Below, piece after piece: positions 44,208 through 47,550 of a stretch of DNA of 47,550 nt. The translations under genes were made by a program, and so were the position numbers. The stretch's first letter is position 1; each line of letters opens with the position of its first letter. Source of the DNA: Bacteroidales bacterium. GTDB taxonomy: Bacteria > Bacteroidota > Bacteroidia > Bacteroidales > UBA932. Location: contig SUYV01000010.1 in the NCBI GenBank assembly GCA_015060255.1, forward strand, positions 1 to 47,550, in the 5' to 3' direction. A model generated the notes under the pieces. That model was not told where the DNA came from. It made no database searches and saw only the letters and a list, made by a program, of their open reading frames with translations.

Positions 44208-44609
44208 ATGAAAAGCATAGAATATAATGGCATAGAAAGGCCGGAACAGACACCGGATATGATCTCAGAGCTGAAGGCAGATGAAGTGTTTGTTTTCGGA
44301 TCGAATCTGGAAGGAATGCACGGAGGCGGAGCGGCATATACGGCATTCAAGAAATTCGGAGCGGCTATGGGCTGCGGTGTAGGTCATCGTGGCCAGAGTT
44401 ACGCCATTCCGACAATGCACGGTGGAGTCGAGGACATCAGGCCATACGTGGATGAGTTCATCAGATATGCAGCTGAACATCCCGAACTGTTCTTCTATGT
44501 TACCCGAGTAGGCTGCGGAATTGCCGGTTTCAAGGACAGGGAGATTTCTCCGCTGTTCGCAGAGGCAAGAGGACTTGCGAATGTGTGTCTGCCGAAGGGG
44601 TGGAGGTAG
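44208..44609 (+). CDS. A1S_2505-like (phage-associated) protein
   Basis: A 133-aa cytoplasmic protein; the start at 44208 is chosen because the promoter -7 box ends at 44188. Motifs VFVFGSNLEGMHGGGAA, GQSYAIPTM and FYVTRVGCGIAGF are those of the family often annotated as A1S_2505 phage non-structural protein. The glycine-rich blocks suggest nucleotide or ADP-ribose binding, as in macro-like folds, but this is an inference. It lies divergent from radC across a large palindrome and about 58 bp before the barstar-like gene. Confidence 0.75.
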   Translation: MKSIEYNGIERPEQTPDMISELKADEVFVFGSNLEGMHGGGAAYTAFKKFGAAMGCGVGHRGQSYAIPTMHGGVEDIRPYVDEFIRYAAEHPELFFYVTRVGCGIAGFKDREISPLFAEARGLANVCLPKGWR

Positions 44610-44667
44610 TATATATGTGGTACAACCTTTACGATATTGTAACTTTACATCTGTCAATTATATATTT

Positions 44668-44922
44668 ATGAAACATAAGACAATCCATATTGACTGCAAT
44701 AAGTTATTCGAACAGGAGTTAAATGAGAGAATAAAAGTTCTCCTTGGTTTCCCTGATTGTTACGGAATGAATTGGGATGCAATGATTGACTGTCTCAGTA
44801 ATATTCATTATCCTTATGAGCAAATATCAGAGGTAACATTAGGAAAGGATGAAACACTTTTCATTTACTGCAAAGACCTATCAAAGGTAAAATTTGACAT
44901 ATCAACATTCATAATGCAATAG
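44668..44922 (+). CDS. Barstar-family protein (orphan ribonuclease inhibitor)
   Basis: An 84-aa protein starting at ATG 44668. The barstar signature is clear: a KLFEQELNERIKVLL helix, FPDCYGMNWDAMIDCL, and a final strand VTLIY-like segment (ETLFIYCKD). Barstar binds and blocks barnase-type RNases. No barnase-like toxin lies next to it. Orphan immunity genes of this kind are common in Bacteroidetes accessory regions and may protect against toxins delivered by neighbours. It lies 89 bp before the ThiC-like gene. Confidence 0.85.
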   Translation: MKHKTIHIDCNKLFEQELNERIKVLLGFPDCYGMNWDAMIDCLSNIHYPYEQISEVTLGKDETLFIYCKDLSKVKFDISTFIMQ

Positions 44923-45011
44923 AAACTGTTAAAGAAAGAGAAGTAAATGACGGATATACTCCCCTAATATCCCTTTGGCCAATTTACTAAATCCTTAATT
45001 AGTAGAGAAAT

Positions 45012-46073
45012 ATGATAACATTGAAGGGAGGACTTACTATAGGAGGCGATTCACCCATAAGAGTGAATTGTAATGTCGGATGCAATTGCATATCTGAATT
45101 TGAGTCAGAAGTTTCAAAACTCAAGCTAATACAATCATGCAATGAACTTCCTGACATGATGATGGATTTAAGTCTTATTGATTTTAAAGAGCCGCTATAC
45201 ACTTTAATCAGAGATTACCTAAGATTGCCTTTTGGAGTCGTATTGGCTTATCAAAAATTCTCTAAATCAAAAGGACTACAATGGAGAGATATTAAAGATA
45301 CATTTATCCATCTTTGCCGTAACGGTGTTTCTTTCGTCACTGTGCACTTTACTGCTGACAAAGATTTGCTTGAAAAAGCGAAAATAGTCCGCAGCATACC
45401 GATGACCAGTCGTGGTGGAGGTATAGTGTTATATGACACAGAAATTAATTTCAGAAAACAGAATATTTTTAGGGAACATATTGATGAAATAGCAGACATA
45501 GCCCTAAAATACGATGTCGCTATCAGTCTTGGCAGTTCCTTTCGTCCTGCGACTATTTTTGATGCCTGTGATTCCATCCATATTGAGGAAACGCAACGCC
45601 AACTTTGCATTTGCCGATATTTACAGGATAGAGGCGTTAAAGTTATGGTGGAAAATATCGGACATATTAGTTTAGATAAAATTGCAGAACACTCGAAACT
45701 GTTAAAAGAATTTAATGCACCCATTATGCCATTGGGGCCGTTACCTACAGATACAGCAATCAACGAAGATCATATTGCAAATGCAATAGGAGCATCTTTT
45801 GCTGCTTACAATGGATGTGCACACATAATTAATTGCGTAACACGGTATGAACATTCCAAATCGGAAATTACACAAGAAGCGACAATAGAAGCGATAAAAT
45901 CTGCAAAATTGGCTGCTCATATTGCAGATTTATCTCGTAACATTAATGGAGCAAAGAATCTTGACAATAATATAACTGAGAAACGTATAGAAAGACTTAG
46001 TTGTTTTGCTGATGGCAGTATGTGTACAAGATGCAGTATCGTATGTCCTCTTAAGTTAACAGACCATGATTGA
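45012..46073 (+). CDS. Short ThiC-like radical-SAM protein of unknown product
   Basis: A 353-aa homologue of phosphomethylpyrimidine synthase lacking its ~200-residue N-terminal domain; it begins where the ThiC barrel does. Shared blocks are SRGGG (133-137), YDVAISLGSSFRPAT (ThiC SLGDGLRPG), VMVENIGHISLDKI (H218) and NEDHIANAIG (H254), the two histidines that hold zinc in ThiC, then AAYNGCAHIINCVTRYEH and KLAAHIADLSR. The C-terminal cluster is C338-x2-C341-x3-C345, where ThiC has CX2CX4C. It probably makes a radical-SAM-derived product from an aminoimidazole or other nucleotide, but not necessarily the thiamine pyrimidine. It overlaps the membrane-protein gene by eight bases. No thiamine genes are nearby. 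Confidence 0.8.
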   Translation: MITLKGGLTIGGDSPIRVNCNVGCNCISEFESEVSKLKLIQSCNELPDMMMDLSLIDFKEPLYTLIRDYLRLPFGVVLAYQKFSKSKGLQWRDIKDTFIHLCRNGVSFVTVHFTADKDLLEKAKIVRSIPMTSRGGGIVLYDTEINFRKQNIFREHIDEIADIALKYDVAISLGSSFRPATIFDACDSIHIEETQRQLCICRYLQDRGVKVMVENIGHISLDKIAEHSKLLKEFNAPIMPLGPLPTDTAINEDHIANAIGASFAAYNGCAHIINCVTRYEHSKSEITQEATIEAIKSAKLAAHIADLSRNINGAKNLDNNITEKRIERLSCFADGSMCTRCSIVCPLKLTDHD

Positions 46074-47520
46074 AAAAGGAAATCTTTCAGAATTTAACAA
46101 GGCTAATTTTCGTGATATTTCTGAATGCATAGATCCAGAAATAACCGCCATCCTATCTAAGAACAGTAATCTTTTCCCAAAGATTTATTTATTACTTACA
46201 GAGACTACTAAATTTTACACTGAAAACTTTGCTGATTTACAATCACATATAAAACGAGAGAAACGCCTTGTTATATTTGAGACGCCTAGTCGCGTATCAA
46301 TGACTCATGAATACACTATTGAAGGAGCTAACGATCTATCTCAAGGTTTTCACTTCTTATTCAATACAAGAGAGCGCCTTAGTTGGCTAAAAATATCTCT
46401 TGAGGACAAAAGAGTATCAATAGCATCTCGGGCCAAAGTTGTAGATTTTTTGTCTTGCAAATTAGGAGAGGAATTGAATAAGTTGTCTAGTCTACTTGAC
46501 ACATCTGAAAAAGATCTTGCTTCCCGTCTGTATGATTTATCAGATGGTAAACCCTGTTTTGTTGAATACAATCAGAAAGAGTATAAAGGACAGCAAAGCC
46601 TACTTCTCAGCATTACTTTCTTTGATTCAATCAGAAATAAGGCAAAACTCAGAAATAAAGGATGGTGGACCCCATTACAAGAAAAAGAGATCACATATAA
46701 TTATAGTACTATATCCGGCAACGCTAATGCATGGGTATATTTCAAAGCTCCCGCTAATTTCATTTTATCAGCAACCCCCAATGCAGACGAAGGAAAATAT
46801 GAGATTTCCCCTAGTAATGATGATGAAATAACATCAATAGTTATTACCCCAAAAGGGGATAAATTGTCTGTCGATTTTAACATATACATTAATGTTCCCA
46901 ATGCATTAAAAGTATGGTATAACATGATGCTGTACCTTTCTTATGCTGGAGTTTTATGGGGGATCTTATTAGTTGGATTTAAAACAAAAGTCTCTATCTC
47001 AGACAATATGATAGAAACTTTTAACAACTGTAGTTACGCAATTATCGCTGCATTAATTGCAACTCGTGGCTGGCTGATGTCAGAAGAACAGGTGATGAAA
47101 AAAATATCTAACAGATATACTACTATCATTTGCATTTTAATCTCTCTTATTATATATCTATCATTCGCATGCTACAAATCGTCAAAGACCGCTACAACCA
47201 CTGAGGTGGTCAATCAGGAATATTTTATTTGCAATGACACGATTATTGATGATACACACAACAATGTTAATATCTTCATTGATGATACATTGGATCTTCA
47301 AGATAGCATAAATCCTACGGCATCTTGTTCGTTGCAAGTTCCAATCGCGACCTCCCAACAAAGCCCAGTTCAAGGACAATCTGACATTCCTTCTGGAAGT
47401 GTGACAAAAGATATGTACCTTGATGTAAACGGTAACCAGAAGTGCAGTGATTTCGGTAACAGCGAGTGCAGTATTTTTGGCATCAAGACTACAGTGCTTT
47501 TCGCATCAGCAGTGCAGTGA
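46066..47520 (+). CDS. Membrane protein coupled to the ThiC-like gene
   Basis: I do not recognise a family. The 484-aa protein has a soluble N-terminal part (1-280), with a helical segment (120-160) and a beta-rich region (205-275, ITYNYSTISGNANAWVYF). Three membrane helices follow (about 283-305, 321-339, 351-370), then a Thr/Ser-rich tail. From residue 456 the tail is an eight-residue repeat (GNQKCSDF, GNSECSIF, GIKTTVLF) encoded by a 24-bp DNA repeat that runs past the stop, so the original C-terminus may have been replaced. Its ATG lies inside the last codons of the ThiC-like gene, which argues for one functional unit. The base composition is AT-rich compared with the xylan region. Confidence 0.75.
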   Translation: MIEKGNLSEFNKANFRDISECIDPEITAILSKNSNLFPKIYLLLTETTKFYTENFADLQSHIKREKRLVIFETPSRVSMTHEYTIEGANDLSQGFHFLFNTRERLSWLKISLEDKRVSIASRAKVVDFLSCKLGEELNKLSSLLDTSEKDLASRLYDLSDGKPCFVEYNQKEYKGQQSLLLSITFFDSIRNKAKLRNKGWWTPLQEKEITYNYSTISGNANAWVYFKAPANFILSATPNADEGKYEISPSNDDEITSIVITPKGDKLSVDFNIYINVPNALKVWYNMMLYLSYAGVLWGILLVGFKTKVSISDNMIETFNNCSYAIIAALIATRGWLMSEEQVMKKISNRYTTIICILISLIIYLSFACYKSSKTATTTEVVNQEYFICNDTIIDDTHNNVNIFIDDTLDLQDSINPTASCSLQVPIATSQQSPVQGQSDIPSGSVTKDMYLDVNGNQKCSDFGNSECSIFGIKTTVLFASAVQ

Positions 47521-47545
47521 TTTCTGCATCAAGGTTACAGTGTTC
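47431..47545 (+). repeat. 24-bp-period repeat reaching the window edge
   Basis: Units at 47431-47454, 47455-47478 and 47479-47502 are 24 bp; those at 47503-47524 and 47525-47545 are 22 and 21 bp. The common pattern is GGTAACnnnnnGTGCAGTG-type followed by ATTTC or TTTTC; later units have GCATCA in place of GGTAAC. The repeat starts inside the membrane-protein gene and continues past its stop and off the window. Confidence 0.7.
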
Positions 47546-47550
47546 TGCAA

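Noticed and set aside
45012..46073. Calling this gene thiC
   Set aside because: The N-terminal domain is missing, the Cys spacing differs and no thiamine genes are nearby; only a ThiC-like label is supported.

Overview
The window looks like the chromosome of a gut- or rumen-type member of the Bacteroidales. The evidence is several TAnnTTTG (-7) promoter boxes, lipoprotein signal peptides ending in Cys, Bacteroidetes-type mobilization genes (mobC, relaxase, coupling protein, radC, DUF4120) and a xylan gene set resembling the xyn cluster of Prevotella bryantii. The genus cannot be fixed from the sequence alone.

Positions 1-28453 form a dedicated xylan and glucuronoxylan utilisation region. Leftward from about 5167 runs xylB-xylA-xylE (xylulokinase, xylose isomerase, xylose permease). 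Leftward from 13491 runs GH31 alpha-xylosidase, uxuA, an SDR-type uxuB, a GH2 enzyme and a Nudix-derived (NrtR/AraR-like) regulator. Rightward from 13597 is a GH51 arabinofuranosidase, convergent with a small HdeD/DUF308 membrane protein. Leftward from 21288 runs transketolase, a GH10 xylanase with an inserted CBM, and a GH35-like enzyme. Rightward from 21391 runs an SGNH acetylesterase, a GPH-family symporter, a second GH10, GH43 and GH67 alpha-glucuronidase. Together these deacetylate and cut xylan, remove arabinose, glucuronate and other side groups, import the products, and route xylose to xylulose-5-phosphate and transketolase, and fructuronate to mannonate and KDG. No SusC/SusD pair lies in the window.

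Positions 28471-33990 are accessory: a tiny membrane protein with an ABC ATPase and a thioredoxin-fold lipoprotein; a decayed DUF2726 fragment among strong inverted repeats; then a DUF4143 AAA ATPase and a metallo-beta-lactamase-fold protein behind a triple 23-bp repeat.

Positions about 34100-44000 are a mobilizable element or its remains: a truncated tyrosine recombinase, iteron-like repeats around a toprim primase, an HTH regulator, an ECF sigma factor with a transmembrane/beta-barrel partner, coupling protein, relaxase, MobC, a hairpin-rich oriT candidate, and an unbroken array of 33 octamers ending two bases before a ribbon-helix-helix gene. DUF4120 and radC follow, with a roughly 165-bp imperfect palindrome abutting the radC start.

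Positions 44208-47550 are an AT-rich cargo region: an A1S_2505-like protein, an orphan barstar, and a two-gene unit in which a shortened ThiC-like radical-SAM protein overlaps a membrane protein. A 24-bp-period repeat runs off the right edge. The ThiC-like/membrane pair and the octamer array are the two most unusual things here.
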